From Dechloromonas sp. H13 (lineage in GTDB: Bacteria; Pseudomonadota; Gammaproteobacteria; Burkholderiales; Rhodocyclaceae), in the NCBI RefSeq assembly GCF_009469615.1, contig NZ_SSXX01000007.1:62001-126000 (forward strand): a stretch of DNA of 64,000 nucleotides. The letters are read 5' to 3'. A model generated the notes under the pieces. That model searched no databases. It saw nothing but the letters and a program-made list of their open reading frames with translations, and was not told where the DNA came from. Shown here piece by piece: positions 33,264 to 43,006 of the stretch; position 1 is the stretch's first letter; each line of letters opens with the position of its first letter. The position numbers were made by a program, and so were the translations under genes.

Positions 33264-34400
33264 TCAGACGATGTCGAGGTGGCCGATGCCGGAGGTCAGA
33301 TCGCGGTCCTTGGAGTCCTTGCCGTGCAGCTTGATCTGCAGGCGCAGGTCGTTGAGCGAATCGGCGTTGCGCAAGGCGTCCTCGTAGCTGATCTTGCCTT
33401 CGTCGTAAAGATCGAACAGCGCCTGGTCGAAGGTCTGCATGCCAAGTTCGCGCGACTTCTTCATCGCTTCCTTGATCTCGCCGACCTCGCCCTTGAAGAT
33501 CAGGTCGGCGATGTAGGGCGAGTTGAGCATCACCTCGATGGCCGCCAGGCGGCCCTTGCCGTCCTTCTTGGGGATCAGGCGCTGCGAGATCATGCCGCGC
33601 AGGTTGAGCGAGAGGTCCATCAGCAACTGGTGGCGACGTTCTTCCGGGAAGAAGTTGATGATACGGTCGATGGCCTGGTTGGAACTGTTGGCGTGCAGCG
33701 TGGCCAGGCACAGGTGGCCGGTCTCGGCGAAGGCGATGGCGTAGTCCATGGTGTCGCGGTCGCGGATTTCGCCCATCAGGATGACGTCGGGCGCCTGGCG
33801 CAGGGTGTTCTTCAGCGCCGGCTTCCAGTCGTCGGTATCGACGCCGACTTCGCGCTGGGTGACGATGCAGTTCTTGTGCTCGTGGACAAATTCGATCGGG
33901 TCCTCGATGGTGATGATGTGGCCGTAGGTGTTCTCGTTGCGGTAATCGACCAGCGCCGCCAGCGAGGTCGTCTTGCCGGTACCGGTGCCGCCGACGAAGA
34001 TGACGAGACCGCGCTTGGTCATCGCGACATCCTTGAGTACCGGCGGCAGACTCAGCTCGTCAATGGTCGGGATGGTCTGGTTGATGGTCCGGCAGACGAC
34101 GCCGACGCGCCCCTGCTGGATGAAGGCATTGGTCCGGAAGCGGCCGATGCCGGCCGGCGAGATGGCGAAGTTGCACTCCTTGGTCGCTTCGAACTCGGCC
34201 GACTGGCGGTCGTTCATGATCGAGCGCGCGAGTTCGGCCGTGTGCTGCGGCGTCAGGATCTGGTTGGAAACCGGCATGATCTTGCCATCGACCTTGATCG
34301 CCGGCGGGAAGTTGGCGGTGATGAAAAGGTCCGACCCCTTCTTCTGCACCATCAGGCGCAGGAGGTCGTGCATGAATTTCATTGCCTGATCGCGTTCCAT
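33264..34400 (-). CDS. pilU: Twitching motility ATPase PilU
   Basis: The 378-residue hexameric secretion ATPase has Walker A GGTGTGKTTS, the IEDPIEFVHEHKNCIVTQREVG stretch and LCLATLHANSSNQAIDRI. PilU is a PilT paralogue that assists pilus retraction. Paired with the upstream pilT gene (31-bp gap), this is the usual pilT-pilU tandem. The start MERDQAMKFMHDLLRLMV fits PilU. With the chemosensory genes at 43-52 kb it points to twitching motility. Confidence 0.95.
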   Translation of the reverse strand: MERDQAMKFMHDLLRLMVQKKGSDLFITANFPPAIKVDGKIMPVSNQILTPQHTAELARSIMNDRQSAEFEATKECNFAISPAGIGRFRTNAFIQQGRVGVVCRTINQTIPTIDELSLPPVLKDVAMTKRGLVIFVGGTGTGKTTSLAALVDYRNENTYGHIITIEDPIEFVHEHKNCIVTQREVGVDTDDWKPALKNTLRQAPDVILMGEIRDRDTMDYAIAFAETGHLCLATLHANSSNQAIDRIINFFPEERRHQLLMDLSLNLRGMISQRLIPKKDGKGRLAAIEVMLNSPYIADLIFKGEVGEIKEAMKKSRELGMQTFDQALFDLYDEGKISYEDALRNADSLNDLRLQIKLHGKDSKDRDLTSGIGHLDIV

Positions 34401-34431
34401 AGCTGTCCTCTCTCCCTGATGTTCCGCCGGC

Positions 34432-35475
34432 TCAGCCGGGGAAGTTGTCCTTGTTGGTGGCCCGGGCGCGCGCCTCGGCATTGGAGACGACGTTGCGCCG
34501 CACCAGCTCGAGCAGGTTCTGGTCGAGCGTCTGCATGCCGAAATTCTGGCCGGTCTGGATCGCCGAGTACATCTGCGCCACCTTGTTCTCGCGGATCAGG
34601 TTGCGGATGGCCGGGGTGCCGATCATGATCTCGTGCGCGGCAACGCGGCCCATGCCGTCCTTGGTCTTGAGCAGGGTCTGCGAGATGACGGCGCGCAGCG
34701 ATTCGGACAGCATCGAGCGGACCATTTCCTTTTCCGCCGCCGGGAAGACGTCGACGATACGGTCGATGGTCTTGGCTGCCGACGAGGTGTGCAGCGTGGC
34801 GAACACCAGGTGGCCGGTCTCGGCGGCGGTCAGCGCCAGGCGAATGGTTTCCAGGTCGCGCATTTCGCCGACCAGGATGACGTCCGGGTCCTCGCGCAGC
34901 GCCGAACGCAGCGCATTGGCGAAGGACAGGGTATGCGGCCCGACCTCGCGCTGGTTGATCAGGCACTTCTTGGCCTCATGCACGAATTCGATCGGATCCT
35001 CGACCGTCAGGATGTGGGCGTAGTCGTTCTCGTTGACGTGGTTGATCATCGCCGCCAGCGTCGTCGACTTGCCGGAACCGGTCGGCCCGGTCACCAGCAC
35101 GATGCCGCGCGGGTACTCCGAGATGTCCTTGAAAATCTTCGGGCAGTTGAGGTCTTCCAGGGTCAGGATCTTCGACGGAATGGTCCGGAATACGGCGCCG
35201 GCGCCGCGGTTCTGGTTGAAGGCGTTGACCCGGAAACGCGCCAGATTGGGAATCTCGAACGAGAAGTCGCACTCCAGCGTTTCTTCGTAGATCTTGCGCT
35301 GGGTGTCGCTCATGATGTCGTACACCATGCCGTGCACGTCCTTGTGCTCCATCGGCGGCAGGTTGATGCGCCGCACGTCGCCATGGACGCGGATCATCGG
35401 CGGCAGGCCCGCGGAGAGATGGAGGTCGGAGGCCTTGTTCTTGACTCCAAAGGCCAGCAGTTCGGTGATGTCCAT
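34432..35475 (-). CDS. pilT: Type IV pilus retraction ATPase PilT
   Basis: The 347-residue protein begins DITELLAFGVKNKASDLHLSAG and has Walker A GPTGSGKSTTLAAM, VEDPIEFVHEAKKC and the C-terminal AIRNLIRENK motif specific to PilT retraction ATPases. It powers pilus disassembly and twitching. Its promoter lies in the 55-bp gap to yggS, where a minus-strand TATACA and a plus-strand TATACT overlap. Confidence 0.97.
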   Translation of the reverse strand: MDITELLAFGVKNKASDLHLSAGLPPMIRVHGDVRRINLPPMEHKDVHGMVYDIMSDTQRKIYEETLECDFSFEIPNLARFRVNAFNQNRGAGAVFRTIPSKILTLEDLNCPKIFKDISEYPRGIVLVTGPTGSGKSTTLAAMINHVNENDYAHILTVEDPIEFVHEAKKCLINQREVGPHTLSFANALRSALREDPDVILVGEMRDLETIRLALTAAETGHLVFATLHTSSAAKTIDRIVDVFPAAEKEMVRSMLSESLRAVISQTLLKTKDGMGRVAAHEIMIGTPAIRNLIRENKVAQMYSAIQTGQNFGMQTLDQNLLELVRRNVVSNAEARARATNKDNFPG

Positions 35476-35498
35476 GCGGATCGTCCTTAGGGCGCGTG

Positions 35499-35504
35499 TA
35501 TACT
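35499..35504 (+). promoter_or_regulatory. Candidate -10 element for yggS in the divergent gap
   Basis: TATACT on the plus strand overlaps a minus-strand TATACA for pilT. Only 55 bp separate the two start codons, so the promoters must overlap or abut and the genes could compete for polymerase. Confidence 0.4.
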
Positions 35505-35530
35505 GGAAATACAAAGAATTCCAAACAATT

Positions 35531-36220
35531 ATGAGCGCAATCGCCTCCAACCTGCAAGCCGTCAGGGCCCGTATCGCCAAGGCCGCAGCCGACGCCGGCC
35601 GTTCGCCCACGGAGGTCGAACTGCTGGCCGTCAGCAAGACGTGGCCGGTGTCCTGCGTGCTCGCCGCCGCCGACGCCGGACAACGGGCGTTTGGCGAGAA
35701 CTACGTGCATGAAGGCGTCGACAAGGCGCGGGCGACGTTCGCCCGCGCACTGGCTTGGCATTTCATCGGCCCCTTGCAGAGCAACAAGACGCGGCCGGTG
35801 GCCGAGCATTTCGCCTGGGTACATTCGCTCGAGCGGCTGAAGGTCGCCGAGCGCCTGTCGGCGCAACGGCCTGCCGACCTGCCGCCGTTGCAGGTTTGCG
35901 TCCAGGTCAATGTCTCCGGCGAGGCGAGCAAGAGCGGCTGCGCCCCTGACGAAACCCTGGCCCTGTGTCGCGCCGTCGCCGACCTGCCGCACCTGCGCCT
36001 GCGCGGGCTGATGGCGATCCCCGAACCGGCCGACGACCTTGCGGCTCAGCGCGCGCCCTTCCGCCGGCTGCGGGAAATCTACGAAACTGTCCGGGCAGGC
36101 GGCCTGCCGCTCGACACCCTGTCCATGGGCATGTCCCACGATCTTGAAGCTGCCGTCGCCGAGGGCGCGACCATCGTCCGCATCGGCACGGCCATTTTTG
36201 GTGAGAGAAACCACGCATGA
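35531..36220 (+). CDS. yggS: Pyridoxal phosphate homeostasis protein
   Basis: The 229-residue PLP-binding protein has LLAVSKTWP with the PLP lysine, AFGENYVHE, FIGPLQSNKTRPVAE and SMGMSHDLEAAV, all signatures of YggS/PROSC. It buffers free PLP and affects amino-acid balance. It heads a yggS-proC-yggT-yggU operon, a layout widely conserved in proteobacteria. No Shine-Dalgarno sequence is evident. Confidence 0.95.
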   Translation: MSAIASNLQAVRARIAKAAADAGRSPTEVELLAVSKTWPVSCVLAAADAGQRAFGENYVHEGVDKARATFARALAWHFIGPLQSNKTRPVAEHFAWVHSLERLKVAERLSAQRPADLPPLQVCVQVNVSGEASKSGCAPDETLALCRAVADLPHLRLRGLMAIPEPADDLAAQRAPFRRLREIYETVRAGGLPLDTLSMGMSHDLEAAVAEGATIVRIGTAIFGERNHA

Positions 36221-37029
36221 AAATTACCTTCCTTGGCGGCGGCAACATGGCCAACGCGCTGATCGGCGGCATGCTCAAGCAGGGCTTCGCCGCTGCCGAC
36301 ATCACCGTCATCGACCCCGGCAGCGCCGCGCGCGACAAACTGGCTGCGACGTATGCGGTCGACTGCCTGGAAACGGCGGAAATGCTGGCCGATGCCGGCG
36401 ACCTGCTGGTCCTGGCGGTCAAGCCGCAGCAGATGAAGGAGGCGGTCGCGCCGCTCGTCGGCAAGCTGGGCGATGCGCTCGTCGTCAGCATCGCCGCCGG
36501 CCTCGACCTCGCCACGCTAGCCCGCTTCCTCGGCGGCCATCGCAAGATCGTCCGCTGCATGCCCAACACGCCGGCCCTGATCGGCGCCGGCATCACCGGC
36601 CTCTGCCCGTTGCCGGAAGTCGGCGCCGCCGAACGCGCCGCCGCCGAGCGCGTGCTGAGCGCCGTCGGCAGCACCGTCTGGGTCGCCGACGAAGGCAAGA
36701 TGGATGGCGTCACTGCCCTCTCCGGCAGCGGCCCGGCCTACGTCTTCCTGTTCATCGAAGCCCTGCAGCAGGCCGCCGGCGATCTCGGCTTCACGCCCGA
36801 GCAAGGCCGCCAGCTGGCCATCGAGACCGTGCAGGGCGCCGCCGCGCTGGCCGCCCAGTCACCGGAACCAGCCGCCGTGCTGCGCGAGCGGGTCACCTCG
36901 AAGGGCGGCACCACCGAAGCGGCGCTGCGCACGATGGCCGAGAAGGGCGTCAAGGAGGGTATCGTCGCCGGCGTCATGGCCGCCGAGGCGCGCGGCCGCG
37001 AACTCGGCAAGCTGCTCGGCGCCGGCTGA
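36217..37029 (+). CDS. proC: Pyrroline-5-carboxylate reductase
   Basis: A 270-residue enzyme that reduces pyrroline-5-carboxylate to proline with NAD(P)H. It has the nucleotide motif FLGGGNMANALIGGML, the VKPQQMKE loop, and the ALSGSGPAYVFLFIEAL signature and GGTTEAAL. The ATG overlaps the yggS stop codon (ATGA). Confidence 0.97.
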   Translation: MKITFLGGGNMANALIGGMLKQGFAAADITVIDPGSAARDKLAATYAVDCLETAEMLADAGDLLVLAVKPQQMKEAVAPLVGKLGDALVVSIAAGLDLATLARFLGGHRKIVRCMPNTPALIGAGITGLCPLPEVGAAERAAAERVLSAVGSTVWVADEGKMDGVTALSGSGPAYVFLFIEALQQAAGDLGFTPEQGRQLAIETVQGAAALAAQSPEPAAVLRERVTSKGGTTEAALRTMAEKGVKEGIVAGVMAAEARGRELGKLLGAG

Positions 37030-37031
37030 CC

Positions 37032-37565
37032 ATGCAGGCGGTCGTCTTTCTGCTCAACGCGGTCGTCAGCTTCTTCTGCGGGCTGTTCCTGCTGCGCTTC
37101 ATGATGCAGGCCATGCGCGTCTCGTTCGGCGGCCAGCTGGGAAATTTCGTCATGACCCTGACCAACTGGGCTGTCAAGCCGCTGCGCCGGATCATTCCGG
37201 GAATCGGCGGTCTCGACTGGGCCAGCCTGTTCGCCGCCCTCGCCCTGCAGCTGCTGCTCGCCGGACTGCTGTTCGGCGCCGCCGGCCTGCCGCTAGCCGC
37301 CGACGGCGCGACGATCGCCTTGATGATTGGCTGGTTCGCCGTGCGCAGCCTGCTCCGCCTGGCGATCTACATCGTCATCGGCGCGCTGATCCTGCAGGCC
37401 GTGCTGTCGTGGGTCAATCCCTATTCGCCGCTGGCGGCACCGGCCTACCAGCTGACGCGGCCGCTGCTCGACCCGATCCGCCGGATCCTGCCGGTGATTT
37501 CCGGCATCGACCTGTCGCCGCTGGTCGCCATCCTGCTGTTGCAGGCCGCCCTGATCTTCCTGTGA
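37032..37565 (+). CDS. yggT: YggT-family membrane protein
   Basis: The 177-residue protein has two repeated hydrophobic halves, each with two membrane segments, and the repeated motif of Pro-Ile/Leu-Arg-Arg-Ile-Ile/Leu-Pro (PLRRIIPGIGG and PIRRILPVISG). YggT proteins are thought to help cell envelope or osmotic balance; the mechanism is unknown. It starts 2 bp after proC. Confidence 0.92.
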   Translation: MQAVVFLLNAVVSFFCGLFLLRFMMQAMRVSFGGQLGNFVMTLTNWAVKPLRRIIPGIGGLDWASLFAALALQLLLAGLLFGAAGLPLAADGATIALMIGWFAVRSLLRLAIYIVIGALILQAVLSWVNPYSPLAAPAYQLTRPLLDPIRRILPVISGIDLSPLVAILLLQAALIFL

Positions 37566-37858
37566 GCGATTGGCTGCGCGTGGCGCCCGACGGGCGCATC
37601 ACGCTGACCCTGCACATCCAGCCCGGCGCCAAAAGGACCGAATTCGTCGGATTGCATGGCGACGCCCTGAAAATCCGCCTGGCGGCACCGCCGGTCGACG
37701 GCAGGGCAAACGAGGCACTGCTCAAGTTCGTCTCCGAGGCGCTGGGCCTGCCGAAGTCGTCGGTCAGCCTCAAAAGCGGCCACAGCGCGCGGCGCAAGGT
37801 GCTCGAACTGGCCGGAACGACCGCCGAAGCGGTCGTCCGCTGCGCTCACGCCGAATAG
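37562..37858 (+). CDS. yggU: DUF167 (YggU) family protein
   Basis: The 98-residue protein has the DUF167 signature LHIQPGAKRTEFVG, KIRLAAPPVDGRANEALL and VSLKSGHSARRKVLEL. The function is unknown. It starts with GTG overlapping the yggT stop (GTGA) and its last 13 bp overlap the convergent pyrX gene. Confidence 0.93.
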   Translation: MSDWLRVAPDGRITLTLHIQPGAKRTEFVGLHGDALKIRLAAPPVDGRANEALLKFVSEALGLPKSSVSLKSGHSARRKVLELAGTTAEAVVRCAHAE

Positions 37859-39093
37859 ACCACGCGCCCGCCGACCAGGGTCATCGTGACCTTGCCGGTC
37901 ATCATGTAATCCAGCCACGGCGAGTTCTTGCCGCGGCTCTTCAGGGCTTCCGGGGTAAACTGCCAGATCGCACCGGGGTCGAAGACGCAGATGTCGGCCG
38001 GCGCGCCGACGCCCAGTTCACCGCCGGGCAGGCCGAGCACCGCCGCCGGGGCTGCGGTGATCCGGGCGAGCGCCTGCGGCAACGCGATGCCGGCGGCCTC
38101 GGCCCATTTCAGGGTCAGCGGCAGCAGGACTTCGAGGCCGGTCGCCCCCGGCCTGGCTTCGCCGAACGGCAGCAGCTTGTCGTCGGCGCCGACCGGCGTG
38201 TGGTCGGAGCAGACCGCGGCCAGCCCGCTGGCTGCCGCGGTCGACAGCGCCTGGCGGTCGCTTTGCGCGCGCAGCGGCGGGCAGAAGCGGGCATGCGGGT
38301 TGAAGAAGCCAATGTCGTTCTCGGTCAGCAACAGGTGGTGCACGCCGATATCGAAACTGAGCGGCAGGCCTTCCGTGATGGCCTCTCCGACCAGCGCGAC
38401 ACCGGCCGCCGATGAAAGGCGGGTCAGGTGCACGCGGCAGCCGGTATCGCGCACCAACTGGACGATGGTGGCGATGCCGATGGTTTCGGCGGCGACCGGG
38501 ATGCCGGCAAGGCCGAGGCGGCTGGCGACTTCGCCCTCGTGCGCAATGCCGTTGCGCGACAGCCAGTAGTCCTGCGGCTGCAGCCAGACGGCGAAGCCGA
38601 AGGTGGCGGCGTATTCCATGGCGCGCAGCAGCGCCTCGGTGTCGACGACCGGCTTGTTGGCCTGCGAGAAGGCGACGCAGCCGGCTTTCTTCAGCCCGGC
38701 CAGCTCGGCCAGGCGTTCGCCCTTCAACCCCAGGGTCAGGGCGCCGAGCGGCAGCACGCGCGCTTTGCCAATTTCCTTGCCGCGATGGACCAGGCGGTCG
38801 GCCAGTTCCGGTTCGTCGAGCGGCGGGTCGGCATCGGGCGGCACGACCACCGAGGTGACGCCGCCTGCGACGGCCGCCGCCAGCTCGGCCTCGATGCTGT
38901 TGAGGCGGGCGCCGAGGTCGATCAGGCCCGGGCAGACGACGCAGCCGGTGGCGTCGAGGGTCTGCTCGGTGGCGAAGCCGGCCGGCTTCTCGCCCAGCCC
39001 GGCGATCTTGCCGTTGGCGACATAAAGCGACGTGTTGCGGTCGACACCGTTTTTGGGGTCGATTACACGGCCGTTTTCAATGACGATGTTCAT
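37846..39093 (-). CDS. pyrX: Dihydroorotase-like protein lacking metal ligands
   Basis: The 415-residue protein has the dihydroorotase fold and termini (VIENGRVIDPKNGVD and KVTMTLVGGRVVYSA), but the metal motif that is D-x-H-x-H in active enzymes reads GLIDLGARLN, with both His absent. This is the non-catalytic pDHO (PyrX, also called PyrC') that binds aspartate carbamoyltransferase in Pseudomonas and relatives. It follows pyrB with 3 bp spacing. An active PyrC must be encoded elsewhere. A repeat word lies at 39034. Confidence 0.92.
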   Translation of the reverse strand: MNIVIENGRVIDPKNGVDRNTSLYVANGKIAGLGEKPAGFATEQTLDATGCVVCPGLIDLGARLNSIEAELAAAVAGGVTSVVVPPDADPPLDEPELADRLVHRGKEIGKARVLPLGALTLGLKGERLAELAGLKKAGCVAFSQANKPVVDTEALLRAMEYAATFGFAVWLQPQDYWLSRNGIAHEGEVASRLGLAGIPVAAETIGIATIVQLVRDTGCRVHLTRLSSAAGVALVGEAITEGLPLSFDIGVHHLLLTENDIGFFNPHARFCPPLRAQSDRQALSTAAASGLAAVCSDHTPVGADDKLLPFGEARPGATGLEVLLPLTLKWAEAAGIALPQALARITAAPAAVLGLPGGELGVGAPADICVFDPGAIWQFTPEALKSRGKNSPWLDYMMTGKVTMTLVGGRVVYSA

Positions 39094-39096
39094 GGA

Positions 39097-40056
39097 TCAG
39101 TTCCCTGCAACGATGCTCATGACGGCCATGCGCACGGCAATGCCGAAGGTGACCTGGGGCAGGATCACGGCCTGCGCGCCGTCGGCGACTGCCGAATGGA
39201 TCTCGACGCCGCGGTTCATCGGCCCCGGATGCATGACGATGGCGTCGGGCTTGGCGAGCGCCAGCTTCTGCGGCGTCAGGCCGTAGTGACGGAAGTATTC
39301 GCCGGCCGAGGGCAGCAGCGCGCCGTTCATCCGCTCGTTCTGCAGGCGCAGCATGATGATGACGTCGCAGTCCCGGAGTCCCTCGTTCATGTCGTGGAAG
39401 ACATGCACGCCGAGCTTGTCGAGGTGCTTGGGCAGCAGGGTCTCGGGGCCGATGGCGCGGACTTCCGGGACGCCCAGCGTGGTCAGCGCGTGGATGTCGG
39501 AGCGGGCGACGCGCGAATGCAGGATGTCGCCGACGATGGCCACCCGCAGCTGCGTGAAGTCCTTCTTGTAGTGGCGGATCGTGTACATGTCGAGCAGGCC
39601 CTGCGTCGGGTGGGCGTGCCGGCCGTCACCGGCATTGACAACGTGGATGTCGTCGCGGCCGGTGTTGCGCAGATGCTCGGCGATCAGGTAGGGCGCGCCG
39701 CTTGACGCATGGCGGACGACGAACAGGTTGGCGTGCATGGCGCACAGGTTGTCGATGGTATCGAGCAGCGTCTCGCCCTTGCTGGCCGACGACTTGTTGA
39801 TGTCGAGGTTGATGACGTCGGCCGACAGGCGCTTGGCGGCGATCTCGAAGGTGGTGCGGGTGCGCGTCGAATTCTCGAAGAACAGGTTGAAGACGCTCTT
39901 GCCACGCAGCAGCGGCACCTTCTTCACTTCGCGCGCAGAGACTTCCATGAAGGAGGCCGCGGTGTCGAGGATCTGGGTCAGGATGGCCGGCGGCAGGCCC
40001 TCGATCGACATCAGGTGGATCAGCTCGCCGTTCTTGTTCAGCTGTGGGTTATGCAT
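39097..40056 (-). CDS. pyrB: Aspartate carbamoyltransferase catalytic chain
   Basis: The 319-residue protein catalyses the first committed step of pyrimidine synthesis. [12 protein letters not shown], the HPTQGLLD loop and [11 protein letters not shown] are its substrate-binding motifs. It begins [20 protein letters not shown]. It overlaps the end of pyrR by 8 bp. No pyrI regulatory chain is present, which fits a class A complex with PyrX. Confidence 0.97.
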   Translation of the reverse strand: MHNPQLNKNGELIHLMSIEGLPPAILTQILDTAASFMEVSAREVKKVPLLRGKSVFNLFFENSTRTRTTFEIAAKRLSADVINLDINKSSASKGETLLDTIDNLCAMHANLFVVRHASSGAPYLIAEHLRNTGRDDIHVVNAGDGRHAHPTQGLLDMYTIRHYKKDFTQLRVAIVGDILHSRVARSDIHALTTLGVPEVRAIGPETLLPKHLDKLGVHVFHDMNEGLRDCDVIIMLRLQNERMNGALLPSAGEYFRHYGLTPQKLALAKPDAIVMHPGPMNRGVEIHSAVADGAQAVILPQVTFGIAVRMAVMSIVAGN

Positions 40057-40558
40057 TTTCCAGCCTCCACGCGAGTTGGCCGGCATCCGCCTTGCCGAGC
40101 ACCAGGTTCTCGGCATCCTGCAACGCGACGTCCCAGACGCAGTAGGTCGGCGCGACCGGCAGTTCGCGCCCGCCGCGGTCGGCGAGCACCGCCAGGTCGA
40201 CCGCCGCCGGGCGGCCGTAGTCGAACAGTTCGTTGATCGCCGCCCGCGTCGTGCGCCCGGTGTAGAGCACGTCGTCGACCAAGATGATGTGGCGCCCCTC
40301 GACGTCGAAGGGAATCACCGTCGGCTTGACCTGCGGGTGCAACCCCTTCTCGGCGAAGTCGTCGCGGTAGAAGGAGACGTCGATCAGGCCGATGTCTTCC
40401 GGCAGGCCGAGCAGCTCCTTGAGGCGTTCGGCGATCCAGGCGCCGCCGCTGTAGATGCCGACCAGCGCGGGCCGGCGGCTCAGTTGGGGGCGGATCAGGT
40501 CGGCCAGTTGCCGGCACTGGACCTCCGCATCAGGCAGGGGGTTGGGCAGGGGAGACAT
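40049..40558 (-). CDS. pyrR: PyrR-like bifunctional pyrimidine regulator/uracil phosphoribosyltransferase
   Basis: The 169-residue protein has the PRPP motif [16 protein letters not shown] and the FYRDDF loop typical of PyrR. In Firmicutes PyrR binds mRNA to control attenuation; in proteobacteria it may be mainly a phosphoribosyltransferase. It overlaps ruvX by 29 bp and pyrB by 8 bp, so translation is coupled across algH-ruvX-pyrR-pyrB-pyrX. Confidence 0.93.
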   Translation of the reverse strand: MSPLPNPLPDAEVQCRQLADLIRPQLSRRPALVGIYSGGAWIAERLKELLGLPEDIGLIDVSFYRDDFAEKGLHPQVKPTVIPFDVEGRHIILVDDVLYTGRTTRAAINELFDYGRPAAVDLAVLADRGGRELPVAPTYCVWDVALQDAENLVLGKADAGQLAWRLENA

Positions 40559-40976
40559 GGTGCGGGCTTTCGAACCAGGTTTGAAGGATGAGTTGGGCAG
40601 CCACCGCGTCGAGCAGCGGCTTGGCGGACTTGCTGTCGCGGCCAGTTTCGCGCAGCCGCGCCTCGGCATCGAGCGAGGTCAGGCGCTCGTCGGCCAGGCC
40701 GACCGGCAGGTTGAAGCGGCGTTGCAGGCGTTCGGCGAACTTACAGGCGAGCCGGGTCATGTCGTGCGGCGTCCCATCGGCATGAGTCGGCAGCCCGACC
40801 ACCAACTGGACCGGCCGCCATTCGGCGATCAGTTTGCCGATGGCGGCGAAGCGCGCGTCGTTCGATTCGGCATGGATGACCGTCAGCGGATGGGCGCTGC
40901 CGAGCAGTGTTTCACCGGTGGCGACGCCAATGCGCTTTTCGCCGAAATCGAAGGCCAGCACCGTGCCTTCAGGCAT
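40530..40976 (-). CDS. ruvX: YqgF/RuvX putative Holliday junction resolvase
   Basis: The 148-residue RNase H-fold protein has [16 protein letters not shown] with the first catalytic Asp, [28 protein letters not shown] and the DAVAAQLIL Asp. It is implicated in pre-16S rRNA 5' end maturation and recombination. It overlaps the upstream algH-like gene by 8 bp and pyrR by 29 bp. Confidence 0.94.
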   Translation of the reverse strand: MPEGTVLAFDFGEKRIGVATGETLLGSAHPLTVIHAESNDARFAAIGKLIAEWRPVQLVVGLPTHADGTPHDMTRLACKFAERLQRRFNLPVGLADERLTSLDAEARLRETGRDSKSAKPLLDAVAAQLILQTWFESPHHVSPAQPPA

Positions 40977-41529
40977 GCCCGGCGACGTCGGAAAGCTGGG
41001 TGAAGCTGATCCCGAGTTTCTGCATGGCCGCCGGCAGACGCTCTTCCGGCGGCATGTCGAACAGGATGCTGGCCTTGGCCGGCACGGTCAGCCAGGAATT
41101 CTGCGCCAGCTCGCTTTCGAGCTGCCCGGCATCCCAGCCGGCATAGCCGAGGGTAACGATGATTTCCGCCGGCAGCCCGGCGCTGCCGACCGAGGCCAGC
41201 ACGTCGCGCGAACTGGTCAGCCCGACCTCGCCATTGACCGCCAATGTCGATTGCCACTGGCCGATCGGGCGATGGAGGACGAAGCCGCGATCCAGTTGGA
41301 CCGGCCCGCCGAAATACACGGGGAGGTTGGCGAGATTCTCGGCGTCGAGCTTGATGTCGATCTTTTCGAACAGCCCGGCCAGGTTCATGTCGATCGGCCG
41401 GTTGACGATAATACCCAGCGCCCCGTTCTCGTTGTGTTCGCAGATATAGACGAGGGCGTTGGAAAAATATGGATCTTCCAGGGTCGGCATGGCGATCAGG
41501 AAGTTATCGGTGAGGTTGACGCTGTCCAT
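40969..41529 (-). CDS. YqgE/AlgH family protein (DUF179)
   Basis: The 186-residue protein has [36 protein letters not shown] (split by the usual turns), the [17 protein letters not shown] motif and [15 protein letters not shown], which define the family. Its function is unresolved, though it is conserved beside ruvX. The ATG at 41529 is divergent from the photolyase gene with a 37-bp gap. Confidence 0.93.
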   Translation of the reverse strand: MDSVNLTDNFLIAMPTLEDPYFSNALVYICEHNENGALGIIVNRPIDMNLAGLFEKIDIKLDAENLANLPVYFGGPVQLDRGFVLHRPIGQWQSTLAVNGEVGLTSSRDVLASVGSAGLPAEIIVTLGYAGWDAGQLESELAQNSWLTVPAKASILFDMPPEERLPAAMQKLGISFTQLSDVAGHA

Positions 41530-41566
41530 GCTGGAATTTTAATCGCCGGCGGGGTACAAACCAACC

Positions 41567-43006
41567 ATGAATCACGAAAAAGCCCTCGTCTGGTTTCGCC
41601 GCGACCTGCGCGACGCCGACCATGCCGCCCTCGCCGCGGCACTCGCCACGGCAGGGGAAGTGTATTGCGCCTTCGTGTTCGATCGCGAGATCCTTGATGC
41701 GCTGCCGACGAAGCACGATCGCCGCGTCCATTTCATCCACGCTTCGCTAGGCGAACTCGACGCCGCGCTACGCGCCCGGGGCGGCGGGCTGATCGTCCGC
41801 CACGGCCGGGCCGCCGAGGAAATCCCGGCGCTGGCCAGGGCACTTGGCGTCAATGCGGTCTTCGCCAACCGCGACTACGAACCCGCTGCCAAACGCCGCG
41901 ATGCCGAAGTCGCGGCGAGGCTGGGGGCCATCAACATCGGTTTTCGCGATTTCAAGGACCAGGCAATCTTCGATCGTGATGAAGTACTGACGCAGGCCGG
42001 CAAGGCGTTCACCGTCTTCACGCCGTACAAAAACGCCTGGTTGAAGCGGTTGACCGCAGCAGACTGCGCCACCTGCGCCGGCGCGGGGCGGCTGGCCGGC
42101 GGCGACCAGGCCGGGGTCCCGGCGCTGGCCGAAATCGGCTTCGAGACGACCGATCTCGCAGCACTCGGCATCCGCCCCGGCATGTCCGGCGCCCGCGCCC
42201 TGTGGGACGAATTCCGCCAGGAGCGCCTCGGGCGCTACGGCGCACTGCGCGACTACCCGGCGATCAAGGGGGTCTCCTACCTTTCGGTGCACCTGCGTTT
42301 CGGTACCATCGGCATCCGCGAACTGGTGCGCTGCGCGCTCGAGAATCGCGCCGACGCCTGGCTCAACGAGCTAATCTGGCGCGACTTCTATTTCATGATC
42401 CTCGACCGCTTCCCGCACGTCGTCGGCCATGCCTTTAAGCCGGAATACGACGCCATCCGCTGGAACGACTGGCCGGAGGGCTTCGCCGCCTGGTGCGCGG
42501 GACGTACCGGCTACCCGCTGGTCGACGCGGCGATGCGCCAGCTCGATTACAGCGGCTGGATGCACAACCGCCTGCGCATGGTCGTCGCCTCCTTCCTGAC
42601 CAAGGATCTCGGCATCGACTGGCGGCTCGGCGAACGCTACTTCGCCGACCGGCTCAACGATTTCGACCTCGCGGCCAACAACGGCGGCTGGCAGTGGGCG
42701 GCATCCAGCGGCTGCGACGCCCAACCCTATTTCCGCATTTTCAACCCGGTGACGCAGTCGGAAAAATTCGACCCGGAAGGCAGGTTCATCCGCCGGTATG
42801 TGCCGGAACTGGCGGCACTACCAAACAAACGTATCCACGCACCGTGGCAGATGGGGAAACTGGAGCAGGAATCGATCGGCGTCGTGATCGGCCGCGATTA
42901 TCCCGGGCCGATCGTCGACCACGCAACAGCCCGGGAAAAAACCCTGGGCCGCTACGCTGTCGTTAAAAAACCACCGCTTCAGGCAAGCGCCCTGGCCTTG
43001 ACGTAA
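41567..43006 (+). CDS. phrB: Deoxyribodipyrimidine photolyase
   Basis: The 479-residue cryptochrome/photolyase-family enzyme starts ALVWFRRDLRDADHAAL and has the FAD-binding C-terminal motifs WRDFYFMIL, GYPLVDAAMRQLDYSGWMHNR and NNGGWQWAASSGCDAQPYFRIFNP typical of class I CPD photolyases. It uses blue light to split pyrimidine dimers. TACAAA lies 6 nt before the ATG with no ribosome site, so the transcript may be leaderless. Its last 28 bp overlap the convergent chpA gene. A repeat word is at 42049. Confidence 0.96.
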   Translation: MNHEKALVWFRRDLRDADHAALAAALATAGEVYCAFVFDREILDALPTKHDRRVHFIHASLGELDAALRARGGGLIVRHGRAAEEIPALARALGVNAVFANRDYEPAAKRRDAEVAARLGAINIGFRDFKDQAIFDRDEVLTQAGKAFTVFTPYKNAWLKRLTAADCATCAGAGRLAGGDQAGVPALAEIGFETTDLAALGIRPGMSGARALWDEFRQERLGRYGALRDYPAIKGVSYLSVHLRFGTIGIRELVRCALENRADAWLNELIWRDFYFMILDRFPHVVGHAFKPEYDAIRWNDWPEGFAAWCAGRTGYPLVDAAMRQLDYSGWMHNRLRMVVASFLTKDLGIDWRLGERYFADRLNDFDLAANNGGWQWAASSGCDAQPYFRIFNPVTQSEKFDPEGRFIRRYVPELAALPNKRIHAPWQMGKLEQESIGVVIGRDYPGPIVDHATAREKTLGRYAVVKKPPLQASALALT

